NCBI RefSeq assembly: GCF_042665155.1
Contig: NZ_JBHTCG010000015.1
Coordinates: 1 to 64,000, forward strand
Reading direction: 5' to 3'
From: Sphaerisporangium rhizosphaerae
GTDB taxonomy: Bacteria > Actinomycetota > Actinomycetes > Streptosporangiales > Streptosporangiaceae
DNA length: 64,000 nucleotides
Part shown: positions 8,624 through 17,369 of the stretch, in pieces
Layout: each line of letters opens with the position of its first letter
Numbering within the stretch: the stretch's first letter is position 1
Translations under genes and position numbers: made by a program
Notes under the pieces: generated by a model
The model's input: the letters and a program-made list of their open reading frames with translations, nothing else
Database searches by the model: none
What the model was told of the DNA's origin: nothing

Positions 8624-9304
8624 GTGCGGATGGCCGGCATCCTCCTCGTCGAAGACGACCCCTCGGTCCGGACGGGCCTCGAGCTGGCCCTGACCCGCCA
8701 GGGGCACTCCGTGACCGCGTACGCGACCGGCGAGGAAGCCCTGGACCATGTGCGCGCCCGCAGACCCGAGATCGTGATCCTCGACGTCATGCTGCCGGGC
8801 ATCGACGGGGTCGAGGTGTGCCGCCGCATCCGCAGGCTGGACTCCCTGCCCATCATCCTGCTCACGGCGCGCGGGGACGACCTGGACGTGGTCGTCGGGC
8901 TGGAGGCCGGCGCCGACGACTACGTCGTCAAGCCGGTGGAGCCGCGGGTGCTGGACGCCCGCATCCGGGCGGTGCTGCGCCGCCTGGAGTCGGCCTCCGC
9001 CGACCGCATCAGCTTCGGCGACCTGGTGGTGGACCGGGGGGCGCTCAAGGTGACCCTGGCGGGACGCGAGGTCCACCTCACCCCCACCGAGCTGCGGTTG
9101 CTGCTGGAGCTCGTGCGGCACCCCGGGCAGGTGCTCAACCGCCGCTACCTGCTGCGCGCGGTCTGGGACCACAACCACGTCGCCGACTCCCGGCTGGTGG
9201 ACGCCTGCGTCCAGCGCATCCGCGCGAAGATCGAGCCCGTTCCCGCCGAACCCGTCTACATCCACACGGTGCGCGGTTTCGGCTACCGGTTCAGCCCGCC
9301 GTGA
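8624..9304 (+). CDS. OmpR-family two-component response regulator
   Basis: 226 residues: an N-terminal receiver domain with acidic pocket ED(D) at 10-12, phospho-acceptor Asp at 54 (VILDVMLPG), switch Thr in ILLTARG and the conserved Lys in VVKPV; then a C-terminal winged helix ending in HTVRGFGYRF. It should bind DNA when phosphorylated by the kinase encoded immediately downstream. The GTG at 8624 follows AAGGAGGTGA at unusually long spacing (about 18 nt), and an ATG at 8630 is an alternative start. The receiver is most like CseB-type regulators, which respond to envelope stress with a lipoprotein partner, but I would not assign the symbol. Confidence 0.93.
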   Translation: MRMAGILLVEDDPSVRTGLELALTRQGHSVTAYATGEEALDHVRARRPEIVILDVMLPGIDGVEVCRRIRRLDSLPIILLTARGDDLDVVVGLEAGADDYVVKPVEPRVLDARIRAVLRRLESASADRISFGDLVVDRGALKVTLAGREVHLTPTELRLLLELVRHPGQVLNRRYLLRAVWDHNHVADSRLVDACVQRIRAKIEPVPAEPVYIHTVRGFGYRFSPP

Positions 9305-10740
9305 GTCTCGGCCTGCGGCGTCCCACCGGGCTGCGCGGCCGGCTGGTCATCACCTTCGTCCTGGTCGCGGTGACCGCCTCCGCCCTGGTGGCGGGGATCG
9401 GCTACCAGCTCGTCCGCCGGGCGCTGCTGGACCGCGCCGAGACCGGCGCCGTCGTGGACGTCCGCGACGTCCTGCAGCGCATCGCGCTGCCGCTCGGCAC
9501 CAGTGACCTGCTGTGGCCCACCGACGCGGTGGTGACCGACAGCGACCTGACCAACCTGGCCGAGTCCCTCGGCGGGCCGGACCGTCAGGTGATCCTCAAG
9601 TACGGCGAGCAGGAACGGCTGAGCACCGGCACGACGTTCGGGCTGGACGACGTCCCGGCGGAGCTGCGCCACCAGGCCGCCGAGCGCATGGTCCGCCAGC
9701 GGCTGCTGATCAAGGACGACCCGTGGCTGCTGATCGGCACCCAGGTGCACCGGCGGACCCGCACCGGCGCGGTGCGCCCCACCGGCATGACGATCTACGT
9801 GTTCGTGTCGCTGAAGGAGGAGGAGGGCGTCCTGGCGCGGCTGCGCACCGCGCTCGGCCAGGCGTCGGGGATCACGCTGGCGGTCGCGCTCACCGTCGCG
9901 CTGGTGTCCGCCCGCAGCGTCCTGCGGCCGGTGCGCAGGCTGGGCGACGCGGCCCGCGCCCTGGGCGCCGGACACCTGGACACCCGCCTGCCCGTGCACG
10001 GCCGCGACGAGCTGGCCGGGCTCACCGCGACGTTCAACGACGCCGCAGGCGCCCTGGAGCAGACGGTGTCCGAACTGCGCGCCCTGGAGGCCATGTCCCG
10101 GCGGTTCGTCGCCGACGTCTCCCACGAGCTGCGCACGCCCCTGACCGCGATGACCGCCGTGACCGACATGCTCACCGAGGAGGCCGCGAACCTGCCGCCC
10201 GACGCGGGCAAGGCCGTGGACCTGGTGGTCCGCGAGATCAACCGGCTCAGGGTGCTGGTGGAGCACCTGATCGAGGCCAGCCGGTTCGACTCGGGCGCGG
10301 CCGTGCTGACCAGGGAGAACGTCGACGTCGGCATGGCGCTCGCCGACTGCCTGGAGATCAGGGGCTGGACCGGGCGGGTGCGCCTGGACGTGCCGCGCGG
10401 CCTGTCGTTCTCGCTGGACCCCCGGCGGTTCGACGTGATCGTGGCCAACCTGATGGGCAACGCCCTGCTCCACGGCGCTCCTCCGGTGAGCGTCGCCGCG
10501 CGCGTGCTGCGCAGCGGCCTCGAGGTGAAGGTGCGCGACCGGGGCAAGGGCATCCCGCGTCAGGACCTCCCGCACGTCTTCGACCGCTTCTACAAGGTGG
10601 GCGCGGGTCGGGCGCGCAGCGAGGGCAGCGGGCTGGGCCTGGCCATCGCCAAGGCCAACGCCGAGCTGCACGGCGGGACGATCAGGGTGGAGCTGTGCGA
10701 CCCGGGCACGCAGTTCACGGTCTGGATCCCCTCCTCATGA
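9301..10740 (+). CDS. Two-component sensor histidine kinase
   Basis: 479 residues, starting at a GTG that overlaps the regulator stop (GTGA), so translation is probably coupled. Two membrane helices (about 12-36 and 183-205) flank an extracytoplasmic sensor of about 145 residues. HAMP follows, then the H box with His near 275 (DVSHELRTPL), the N box NLMGNALLHG, and ATP-lid motifs DRGKGIP and GSGLGLAIAKA. It should phosphorylate the upstream regulator. The next gene, a lipoprotein, overlaps its stop by ATGA, so all three form one operon. This RR-HK-lipoprotein order recalls the Streptomyces cse locus, without a sigE gene here. Confidence 0.93.
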   Translation: MSLGLRRPTGLRGRLVITFVLVAVTASALVAGIGYQLVRRALLDRAETGAVVDVRDVLQRIALPLGTSDLLWPTDAVVTDSDLTNLAESLGGPDRQVILKYGEQERLSTGTTFGLDDVPAELRHQAAERMVRQRLLIKDDPWLLIGTQVHRRTRTGAVRPTGMTIYVFVSLKEEEGVLARLRTALGQASGITLAVALTVALVSARSVLRPVRRLGDAARALGAGHLDTRLPVHGRDELAGLTATFNDAAGALEQTVSELRALEAMSRRFVADVSHELRTPLTAMTAVTDMLTEEAANLPPDAGKAVDLVVREINRLRVLVEHLIEASRFDSGAAVLTRENVDVGMALADCLEIRGWTGRVRLDVPRGLSFSLDPRRFDVIVANLMGNALLHGAPPVSVAARVLRSGLEVKVRDRGKGIPRQDLPHVFDRFYKVGAGRARSEGSGLGLAIAKANAELHGGTIRVELCDPGTQFTVWIPSS

Positions 10741-11291
10741 GAGTGCGCCGGAGGATCGCGGCGGCGGCGCTCGGTGCGCTGCTGGCCGGGACGGCGGCCT
10801 GCGGGGTGGACCCGACGGGGGTGGTCGACGCCGGCCCGGCCCCGGTGATCAGCGCCAAGGGCGCGATCGCGAACGTCTACCTGCTGCGGGACGGGCGGCT
10901 GGCCGCCAAGCAGGTGTCCACGGCCTCCAACGCGGCCGAGGACGTGATCAGGGCGCTGTTCGAGGTGAGCAAGCGGTCCGGGGACGGCCTGGGGTCGGCG
11001 CTGTCGTCCTTCACGGTCGAGCAGAGCGTGCTCGGCCGGTACGGGGTGGACAGCGGCGTGCGCAACGACCCGGAGAACCCGGTGGGCCTGCGGCTGCACG
11101 TGATCGTCAACGGGCCCGGCCGGCTCGGCAGGACGGCGATGGCCCAGATCACCTGCACCGCGCGGCTGCGCGAGGAGATCTGGGCCGTGAAGATCACCCA
11201 GACGACGCCCAAGGGGCCGCTGGCGCTGGGCGAGCACACCTGCCGCGAGTACCACGACCTGGCCGCGCCCGGCGTCAACCTGCCCCCGTGA
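10737..11291 (+). CDS. Secreted lipoprotein of the two-component operon
   Basis: 184 residues. An Arg-rich n-region and short hydrophobic stretch end in a lipobox (LLAGTAAC), predicting a lipid-anchored Cys near residue 22. The mature part contains a repeat-like alpha/beta domain (VYLLRDGRLAAKQV, then EDVIRALFEVSK) that resembles GerMN/CseA-type sensor lipoproteins. By analogy with CseA it may tune the kinase from outside the membrane; this is inference from position. Its ATG overlaps the kinase stop codon. It is followed by a hairpin at 11292-11316. Confidence 0.82.
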   Translation: MRVRRRIAAAALGALLAGTAACGVDPTGVVDAGPAPVISAKGAIANVYLLRDGRLAAKQVSTASNAAEDVIRALFEVSKRSGDGLGSALSSFTVEQSVLGRYGVDSGVRNDPENPVGLRLHVIVNGPGRLGRTAMAQITCTARLREEIWAVKITQTTPKGPLALGEHTCREYHDLAAPGVNLPP

Positions 11292-11316
11292 CCGCCCGCC
11301 GGCGAACCGCGGGCGG
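11292..11316. terminator. Bidirectional hairpin between convergent genes
   Basis: Arms CCGCCCGC and GCGGGCGG close a 9-nt loop directly after the lipoprotein stop and 20 bp from the stop of the convergent phoH gene. There is no T run, as is usual for high-GC actinomycete terminators. Confidence 0.5.
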
Positions 11317-11336
11317 GCGGAGACGGGCGGGCGGCG

Positions 11337-12671
11337 TCAGGGGGTGATGTCCTCCAGCATCTCGGTCACCAGCGCGGCGATCGGGGAGCGCTCGGAGCGG
11401 GTGAGCGTGACGTGCGCGAACAGCGGGTGGCCCTTGAGCTTCTCGACCACGGCGACCACGCCGTCGTGCCGGCCGACCCTGAGGTTGTCGCGCTGGGCGA
11501 TGTCGTGGGTGAGCACGACCCGCGAGTTGGCGCCGATGCGCGACAGCACGGTCAGCAGGACGCCGCGCTCCAGCGACTGCGCCTCGTCCACGATCACGAA
11601 CGCGTCGTGCAGGGACCGGCCGCGGATGTGGGTGAGCGGCAGGACCTCCAGCATGCCCCGGTCGAGGACCTCCTCGATGACCTCGGGCGTGGTCACGGCG
11701 CCGAGCGTGTCGTACACCGCCTGGGCCCACGGGCCCATCTTCTCGTTCTCGGAGCCGGGCAGGTAGCCGAGCTCCTGGCCGCCGACCGCGTACAGGGGGC
11801 GGAAGACGATGACCTTGCGGTGCTGGCGGCGCTCGAGGACCGCCTCCAGGCCCGCGCACAGCGCGAGGGCGGACTTGCCCGTGCCGGCGCGGCCGCCGAG
11901 GGAGACGATGCCCACCTCGGGGTCCATGAGCAGGTCCAGGGCGATGCGCTGCTCCGCGGAGCGGCCGTGCAGGCCGAACACCTCGCGGTCGCCGCGCACG
12001 AGCCGCACCGACTTGTCGGGCTGCACGCGCCCGAGCGCCGAGCCCCTGCTGGACAGCAGCCGCAGGCCGGTGTGGGTCGGCAGCTCGCGCGCCTCCTCCA
12101 GCTCGGCGGTGCCGTGCTCGAACAGCGTCTCGACGTCATCGGTGGTGACCTGGAGCTCGGCCATGCCGGTCCAGCCGGACTCGACCACCAGGTCGGCGCG
12201 GTACTCCTCGGCGGACAGGCCGATGGAGGCCGCCTTGACCCGCATCGGCAGGTCCTTGGACACCAGCACCACGTCGTGGCCCTCGGCGGCGAGGGATCGG
12301 GCGACGGTCAGGATGCGGGTGTCGTTGTCGCCGAGCCGGAAACCGGCCGGCAGGATCGCGGGGTCGCTGTGGTTCAGTTCGACTCTGATCGTGCCCTCGC
12401 CTATCGGCATGGGCTCGTCCAGCCGGCCGTACCGCACACGAAGATCGTCGAGGAAGCGCAACGCCTTGCGGGCGAAGTAACCGAGCTCGGGGTGGTGGCG
12501 CTTGGCCTCCAGCTCGGTGATCACGACGATCGGAAGGACGACTTCGTGCTCGGCGAAGCGGCTCATCGCCGCAGGGTCGGCCAGCAGGACAGAGGTGTCC
12601 ACTATGTACGTGCGCCTCGATGGCGTGAGGCTACTGGAGGTAGTGGACGGGTTGCTCGAGGACACTGCCAC
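11337..12671 (-). CDS. PhoH-family protein (PIN domain plus PhoH ATPase)
   Basis: 444 residues with two domains. Residues about 20-150 are a PIN RNase domain (YIVDTSVLLADP with its first acidic residue, later KDLPMR). Residues about 230-440 are the PhoH P-loop ATPase, with Walker A GRAGTGKS near 262 and Walker B FVIVDEAQ. The fused form matches mycobacterial PhoH2, an RNA helicase/RNase. The GTG at 12671 is preceded by GGGGGAG at 5 nt. It lies downstream of the isoprenyl synthase on the same strand with a 245-bp gap, so probably has its own promoter. Confidence 0.93.
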   Translation of the reverse strand: MAVSSSNPSTTSSSLTPSRRTYIVDTSVLLADPAAMSRFAEHEVVLPIVVITELEAKRHHPELGYFARKALRFLDDLRVRYGRLDEPMPIGEGTIRVELNHSDPAILPAGFRLGDNDTRILTVARSLAAEGHDVVLVSKDLPMRVKAASIGLSAEEYRADLVVESGWTGMAELQVTTDDVETLFEHGTAELEEARELPTHTGLRLLSSRGSALGRVQPDKSVRLVRGDREVFGLHGRSAEQRIALDLLMDPEVGIVSLGGRAGTGKSALALCAGLEAVLERRQHRKVIVFRPLYAVGGQELGYLPGSENEKMGPWAQAVYDTLGAVTTPEVIEEVLDRGMLEVLPLTHIRGRSLHDAFVIVDEAQSLERGVLLTVLSRIGANSRVVLTHDIAQRDNLRVGRHDGVVAVVEKLKGHPLFAHVTLTRSERSPIAALVTEMLEDITP

Positions 12672-12916
12672 GCGTTCTCCCCCGGGCGCCAGGAGTCAGC
12701 GCCCTGCCTATGAGGTGGTGAGCGGACCGGGCCCGATCGTGCGCCCCCACCTGCGCGAGGCGACGCCGGATCCCGGCCCTCCTCGTCAAAAGGCGACGCA
12801 AGGGCGGACCCTCTCCCGAAGTAGGCCGTATGGACTGCCTACTCCTTACGGTACGTCGTGGACGCCCCCTACCCAACAGCCGGACCAGGGCTGATAGGGG
12901 GTGTTCACGGGGTGTT

Positions 12917-13678
12917 TCAGTTTCCGTACCGCCGGTGCCGCGCGGCATACGACCGCAGCGCCCGCAGGAAATCGACTCTGCGGAAGTCAGGCCAGTAGGC
13001 CTCGCAGAAGTAGAATTCGGAGTGAGCGCTCTGCCAGAGCAGGAATCCTGAGAGTCGCTGCTCTCCCGACGTGCGGATGAGGAGATCCGGGTCGGGGAGG
13101 CCGCGCGTGTAGAGATGCTCCGCGATGTGCTCAACATCGAGGACCTCGACGAGTTCCTCGATGCTCGCGCCCTTGCTGGCGTGCTCCTGGAGGAGGGAGC
13201 GCACCGCATCAGCGATCTCACGCCTTCCTCCATACCCAACTGCAACGTTCACAATCAGGCCAGGACGGCGTGATGTCACTTCTTTCGCATCTTTAAGGAT
13301 GCGAGCCGTGCGATCGGGCAAAAGGTCCAGGGCTCCGACCGCGTTCACCCGCCACCCGCCGGCCACCAGGCCCTGCACGGTGTCCTCGATGATCTCCACC
13401 AGCGGGTCGAGCTCTTCCTTGGGCCGCGAGAGGTTGTCGTTCGAGAGCAACCACACCGTGACGATCTCCACGCCGGCCTCGCGGCACCACACCAGCAGCT
13501 CGGAGATCTTGTCCGCGCCCTTCTGGTGGCCGTGGCTGACGTCGCGCAGCCCCATGGCCCTGGCCCAGCGGCGGTTGCCGTCCACGACGACGCCCACGTG
13601 CCGGGGTATCTGGTCGCCGGACAGCTTGGTCTCCAGACGGCGCTCGTACAGCCGGTACACGAGATCGCGCACGCCCAT
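12917..13678 (-). CDS. Isoprenyl transferase (short-chain Z-isoprenyl diphosphate synthase type)
   Basis: 253 residues of the cis-prenyltransferase family, which condenses isopentenyl diphosphate onto an allylic primer. Catalytic Asp and phosphate-binding loop are in VVDGNRRWARAMG near residue 29. VNVAVGYGGRREI and the C-terminal IRTSGEQRLSGFLLWQSA are also present. N-terminal YRLYERRL and C-terminal RSYAARHRRYG resemble the mycobacterial short-chain enzyme Rv1086 more than long-chain UppS. The start is the ATG at 13678 because AGGAGG lies 6 nt upstream; the open frame continues 17 codons further without a better site. Confidence 0.92.
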   Translation of the reverse strand: MGVRDLVYRLYERRLETKLSGDQIPRHVGVVVDGNRRWARAMGLRDVSHGHQKGADKISELLVWCREAGVEIVTVWLLSNDNLSRPKEELDPLVEIIEDTVQGLVAGGWRVNAVGALDLLPDRTARILKDAKEVTSRRPGLIVNVAVGYGGRREIADAVRSLLQEHASKGASIEELVEVLDVEHIAEHLYTRGLPDPDLLIRTSGEQRLSGFLLWQSAHSEFYFCEAYWPDFRRVDFLRALRSYAARHRRYGN

Positions 13679-13952
13679 GGAGACCTCCTCTTCGCCGCCC
13701 GTCCGCTGTCGGACGTTGACAACAGGCAATTATCACGTGCCCGGACCCGTGCCCGCCCCCCGCTTTGGGTTGCCGTTGCTTCCCGGAACGGGGAACGGGC
13801 GGCGAATGGACCACTTCGCCCCTGGTCGCGCGCTCGACGGCACCCGGTGGACGCCGGTCGGTCAATGTCGGCCGGTCGATGCCGGTCGCCGGGGCACCGT
13901 CGCTCGCGCACCGTCGTCGCTCGCGCGCTGACACCCGCTCACGGCCCGAGCG

Positions 13953-15755
13953 TCATCCCAGGCGGTCAACCAGGGAGTGGTACTCCTTCCACAGCCCCTT
14001 CGGCAGCTGGTCGCCGAAGGTCGCGAAGTACTCGGGGATCAGCGCGGCGTCCTGCTTCCACACCTCCCGGTCGACCGAGAGCAACGTGGCCAGGTCCTCC
14101 TCGGCGATGTCGAGGCCCTCGGTGTCCAGCGCGTCGCGCGTCGGCAGCAGCCCGATCGGGGTCTCCACGGCGCCGGCCCGGCCGTTCAGCCGCTCGACGA
14201 TCCACTTGAGCACCCGGCTGTTCTCGCCGAAGCCCGGCCACAGGAAGCGGCCGGAGGCGTCCTTGCGGAACCAGTTGACGTAGTAGATGCGCGGCAGCTT
14301 GTCCGAATCGCCCGTCTGACCGATCTTGAGCCAGTGGGCGAAGTAGTCGCCCATGTTGTAGCCGCAGAACGGCAGCATCGCGAAGGGGTCGTGGCGCAGC
14401 TCGCCGACCCTGCCCTCGGCGGCGGCGGTCTTCTCGGAGGCGACGTTCGCGCCGAGGAAGACGCCGTGGCGCCAGCTGAACGACTCGGTCACCAGCGGCA
14501 CGGCCGTCGCGCGGCGCCCGCCGAACAGGATGGCCGAGATCGGCACGCCCTTGGGGTCGTTCCACTCGGGAGCCATGGTCGGGCACTGGGAGGCCGGAGT
14601 GGTGAACCGCGCGTTCGGGTGGGCGGCCGGCTCCCCCGAGGCGGGCGTCCAGTCGCGTCCCCGCCAGTCGGTCAGGTGCGCCGGCGGCTCGTCGGTGAGC
14701 CCCTCCCACCACACGTCGCCGTCGTCGGTCAGGGCCACGTTCGTGAAGATGCTGTTGCCCCAGAGCGTCCTGACGGCGTTGACGTTGGTCGACCGGCCCG
14801 TCCCGGGCGCGACACCGAAGAAGCCGGCCTCGGGGTTGATGGCGTAGAGCCGTCCGTCCTCGCCGAAACGCATCCAGGCGATGTCGTCGCCGACGGTCTC
14901 GACCTTCCACCCGGGAATGGTCGGCTGGAGCATCGCCAGGTTGGTCTTGCCGCAGGCCGAGGGGAAGGCGGCCGCGACGTAGCGGGACTCGCCGTCCGGC
15001 GGGGTGAGCTTGAGGATCAGCATGTGCTCGGCGAGCCAGCCCTCGTCGCGGGCCATCACGCTCGCGATGCGCAGCGCGTAGCACTTCTTGCCGAGCAGCG
15101 CGTTGCCGCCGTAACCGGAACCGTAGGACCAGATCTCGCGGGTCTCCGGGAAGTGGCTGATGTACTTGGTGGAGCTGCACGGCCACCGGACGTCCTCCTG
15201 GCCGGGCGCCAGCGGGGCGCCGACCGAGTGGACGGCCTTGACGAAGTCGCCGCGCTCCTCGATCAGCCGCAGGGCCTGGTCACCCATGCGGGTCATGACG
15301 CGCATCGAGACGGCCACGTAGGGCGAGTCGGTGATCTCCACCCCCAACTGGGAGATCTCGCCGCCGAGCGGGCCCATGCAGAACGGCACGACGTACATCG
15401 TGCGCCCGCGCATGCAGCCGCGGAACAGCTCGTCGAAGGTGGCGCGCATCTCCTTGGGCGCGATCCAGTTGTTCGTCGGGCCCGCGTCACGCGGGTCCTC
15501 CGAGCAGATGAACGTGCGGTCCTCCACCCTGGCGACGTCGCTCGGGTCCGATGTCGCCAGGAAGCTGTTGGGCCGCGCGGCGAGTCGCGTGAGCGTGCCC
15601 TGCTTGACGAGAAGGTTCGTCAGGCGCGTCCATTCGGCCTCCGACCCGTCGCACCACTCGACGCGGTCGGGGCGGGTGAGCTCGGCGATCTCTCTGACCC
15701 AGGCGGCGAGCTCGGCATGGGACGTCGGGGCGGTCATTTCAATGGAAAGTGACAC
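13953..15755 (-). CDS. pckG: Phosphoenolpyruvate carboxykinase (GTP)
   Basis: Converts oxaloacetate and GTP to phosphoenolpyruvate and CO2, the committed step of gluconeogenesis. The 600-residue length is normal. Motifs in order: RTMYVVPFCMGP, SGYGGNALLGKKCYALR, the P-loop with the reactive Cys (FPSACGKTNLAML near 265-277), the metal site VGDDIAWM, and the guanine-binding FRKD/GRFLWPGFGENSRV region. The GTG at 15755 is chosen because AAGGAG stands 8 nt upstream. A second start, Met 7, is possible. It is monocistronic, with a 368-bp region upstream. Confidence 0.97.
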   Translation of the reverse strand: MSLSIEMTAPTSHAELAAWVREIAELTRPDRVEWCDGSEAEWTRLTNLLVKQGTLTRLAARPNSFLATSDPSDVARVEDRTFICSEDPRDAGPTNNWIAPKEMRATFDELFRGCMRGRTMYVVPFCMGPLGGEISQLGVEITDSPYVAVSMRVMTRMGDQALRLIEERGDFVKAVHSVGAPLAPGQEDVRWPCSSTKYISHFPETREIWSYGSGYGGNALLGKKCYALRIASVMARDEGWLAEHMLILKLTPPDGESRYVAAAFPSACGKTNLAMLQPTIPGWKVETVGDDIAWMRFGEDGRLYAINPEAGFFGVAPGTGRSTNVNAVRTLWGNSIFTNVALTDDGDVWWEGLTDEPPAHLTDWRGRDWTPASGEPAAHPNARFTTPASQCPTMAPEWNDPKGVPISAILFGGRRATAVPLVTESFSWRHGVFLGANVASEKTAAAEGRVGELRHDPFAMLPFCGYNMGDYFAHWLKIGQTGDSDKLPRIYYVNWFRKDASGRFLWPGFGENSRVLKWIVERLNGRAGAVETPIGLLPTRDALDTEGLDIAEEDLATLLSVDREVWKQDAALIPEYFATFGDQLPKGLWKEYHSLVDRLG

Positions 15756-16123
15756 GGAGCCGGCTCCTTACTCTCAGGCCAAACATCATCAACGACGGAC
15801 CGCGCCGAATCCAATTGGCATAGACCAGTCGTGGAAACAGAGGTTCAAGAGCCCCTCAAAAGAGGAGATCCGGCGCCTGCTATTTCGACTCCGTTCGTGC
15901 CGGTGAATTCGGGACAGCCGTCGTCAGCCCTGCGCACTGCCCATCCGGGCGGCGTCATAACGTGCAGGGACCCCGATGGTTTCCCGGGAGTTTAACCATC
16001 TTGCCGAAGATTGGAGAGCCGCTTTCCGGCCGGCGGGCCGATCGCCCGCCGGCGCCGGAAGGTGTCATTGGTATAAACCACTGGAAATGGTCTAGGCCAT
16101 TCAAAAGATTGGTTTGCACCAAT
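15756..16123. other. Intergenic region upstream of pckG, 368 bp
   Basis: No gene seen. It carries the pckG promoter, a strong hairpin at 16024-16060 and the minus-strand terminator at 16102-16125. It is AT-richer than its surroundings near 15775-15860 and 16060-16110. Confidence 0.5.
16024..16060. terminator. Long GC-rich hairpin
   Basis: TTCCGG-C-CGGCGGG pairs with CCCGCCG-GCG-CCGGAA around a 7-nt loop, giving about 13 paired bases with a small bulge. It lies between the RHH-like gene end and the pckG promoter and could insulate pckG from upstream transcription. Confidence 0.45.
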
Positions 16124-16125
16124 CT
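16102..16125 (-). terminator. Rho-independent terminator overlapping the stop codon
   Basis: AGATTGGT and ACCAATCT form a perfect 8-bp stem with a 4-nt loop. Read on the minus strand the stem is followed by TTTT. The stop codon of the 16124-16645 gene lies inside the stem, so termination is immediate. Confidence 0.6.
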
Positions 16126-16645
16126 ACGTGGTCACGTCAGGGCCTTCCGAGCGCACGCGGTCGACCTGCTGGAGGGCATCGCGCAGGTCAGCGAGCCAGG
16201 TGTCGGTGTGGCCGCCCACCAGGCGGACGCACCAGGCGAGGGCGTCGCTGCGGCTGCGCGCGACCCCGGCGGCGACCAGGGTGTCCAGCACCCGCCGTTC
16301 CTGCTGCCTGAGCCGGGTCATCACCGGGATCGAGAGGGTGGTGAACATCACTGTCCGGTCCTCGCAGGAGACGCCCCAGGAGACCTTGCGGCGGAAGCGG
16401 TGCTCGGCCTCGCGCGCGATCTCGATGCGGCGTTCGCGGGTCTCCTCGCGGTAACGCCCGATGTGCCCGTCCAGCAGGGCGGCCCGCTCGGCCCCGGACG
16501 TCGCCTCGGCGGCCTCGGGCACCGGCAGCGTGCCGATGACCGCGATCTCCTCGCGGTCGATCACGAACTCAGGCTGCCCGGTGAACCACTCCTCCGGCAG
16601 GCGTCCGATGAACCATGATGTGATCACTGTTTCGTCTGTTTCCAT
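16124..16645 (-). CDS. Uncharacterised protein with C-terminal RHH-like segment
   Basis: 173 residues, no close family that I recognise. The first 110 residues are acidic and charged (EEWFTGQPEFVIDREEI; RYREETRERRIEIARE). Residues about 112-145 look like a ribbon-helix-helix fold: a TTLSIPVMTRL strand, then RRVLDTLVAAGVARSRSDAL, a pattern common in small DNA-binding antitoxin-type proteins. A perfect palindrome, GTAATC-AG-GATTAC, abuts the start codon, consistent with self-repression. There is no Shine-Dalgarno sequence before the ATG, so a leaderless mRNA is possible. Its own terminator overlaps the stop codon. A DNA-binding role is inference. Confidence 0.7.
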   Translation of the reverse strand: METDETVITSWFIGRLPEEWFTGQPEFVIDREEIAVIGTLPVPEAAEATSGAERAALLDGHIGRYREETRERRIEIAREAEHRFRRKVSWGVSCEDRTVMFTTLSIPVMTRLRQQERRVLDTLVAAGVARSRSDALAWCVRLVGGHTDTWLADLRDALQQVDRVRSEGPDVTT

Positions 16646-16659
16646 GTAATCAGGATTAC
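16646..16659. promoter_or_regulatory. Palindrome abutting the start codon
   Basis: GTAATC and GATTAC are separated by AG and touch the ATG of the RHH-like gene. A bound protein here would block a leaderless transcript. Length and symmetry suit an RHH-dimer operator. Confidence 0.45.
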
Positions 16660-16780
16660 ACCCCTACTCGATCGTCTCAAGAGGAGGCCCCCGGCCACTG
16701 CCATCTCTTGAAGGCGACTATCAGCTATCCCCGTCGCGCCACCGGCCAAGAACGCCACGGACCTCGCCCCGCCCGTGACC

Positions 16781-17090
16781 AGCACCCCCGAACAGCCCCA
16801 CCCCGCCCGACAGGCGAGCGTCCAGCACGGCTGCCCACCCAACACCCCCACCCCGCAAGCACCTGAGCGGTCCGACACTGCTGCCCACCCAACAAACCCC
16901 ACCCGCATGCGGGTGGGTGCGCCGGCACGGCTGCCCACCCAACAGCCCCACACCGCACCTAGGTGGGTGGGCCGGCACGGGAATCCCACCCAACGACCCC
17001 ACCCCGCAAGCACCTGAGCGGTCCAACACTGCTGCCCACCCAACAAACCCACCCGCATGCAGGTGGGTGGGCCCACACGGCTGCCCATCC
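16781..17090. repeat. Tandem array of ~50-bp units
   Basis: Six units start at 16781, 16831, 16881, 16931, 16982 and 17032, with a broken seventh at 17081; spacing is 49-51 bp. Each normally opens with CTGCCCACCCAACA. Two unit types occur: one ending in AGCACCTGAGCGGTCC then ACACTG (second and fifth units), the other containing GGTGGGTG and ending near GGCACGG. The unit after the first A type contains a 20-bp perfect palindrome centred at 16907/16908. The 50-bp period is not a codon multiple, so it is not a repeated peptide. There are no distinct spacers, so it is not CRISPR. Confidence 0.85.
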
Positions 17091-17225
17091 GGATGTTCGT
17101 CGCCGACAGCGGGGTGGCGGCTCTGCCAGGCCCCCCTCCGCGGTGACCACCCGGTGCCGCCGCCGAGGACGGCCATCCACCGCACCACCCCGGACCACCA
17201 CAGGCGCCGCGACGGTGTGAAGGGG

Positions 17226-17349
17226 GTACGGCGAAGTCGGCGCCTCGTACGGCGAAGTCGGCGCCTCGTACGGCGGAGTCGATCCTCGTACGGCGAAGTC
17301 AGTCCTTATGCGGTGAAGTGGGCGCCTTGTGCGGTGAAGGTCCGTCTGG
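17226..17349. repeat. Tandem array of ~21-bp units before a TetR gene
   Basis: Six units begin at 17226, 17247, 17268, 17288, 17308 and 17329. The first two are identical (GTACGGCGAAGTCGGCGCCTC) and later ones drift. The array ends 20 bp before the TetR start codon, so it occupies the promoter. It could be an iterated operator with two-helical-turn phasing, or a slippage product. Confidence 0.75.
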
Positions 17350-17369
17350 GGTCACGCGAGAATTGGAAG

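Noticed and set aside
16781..17090. CRISPR array
   Set aside because: Units are similar over their whole length without unique spacers, and no cas genes are present.
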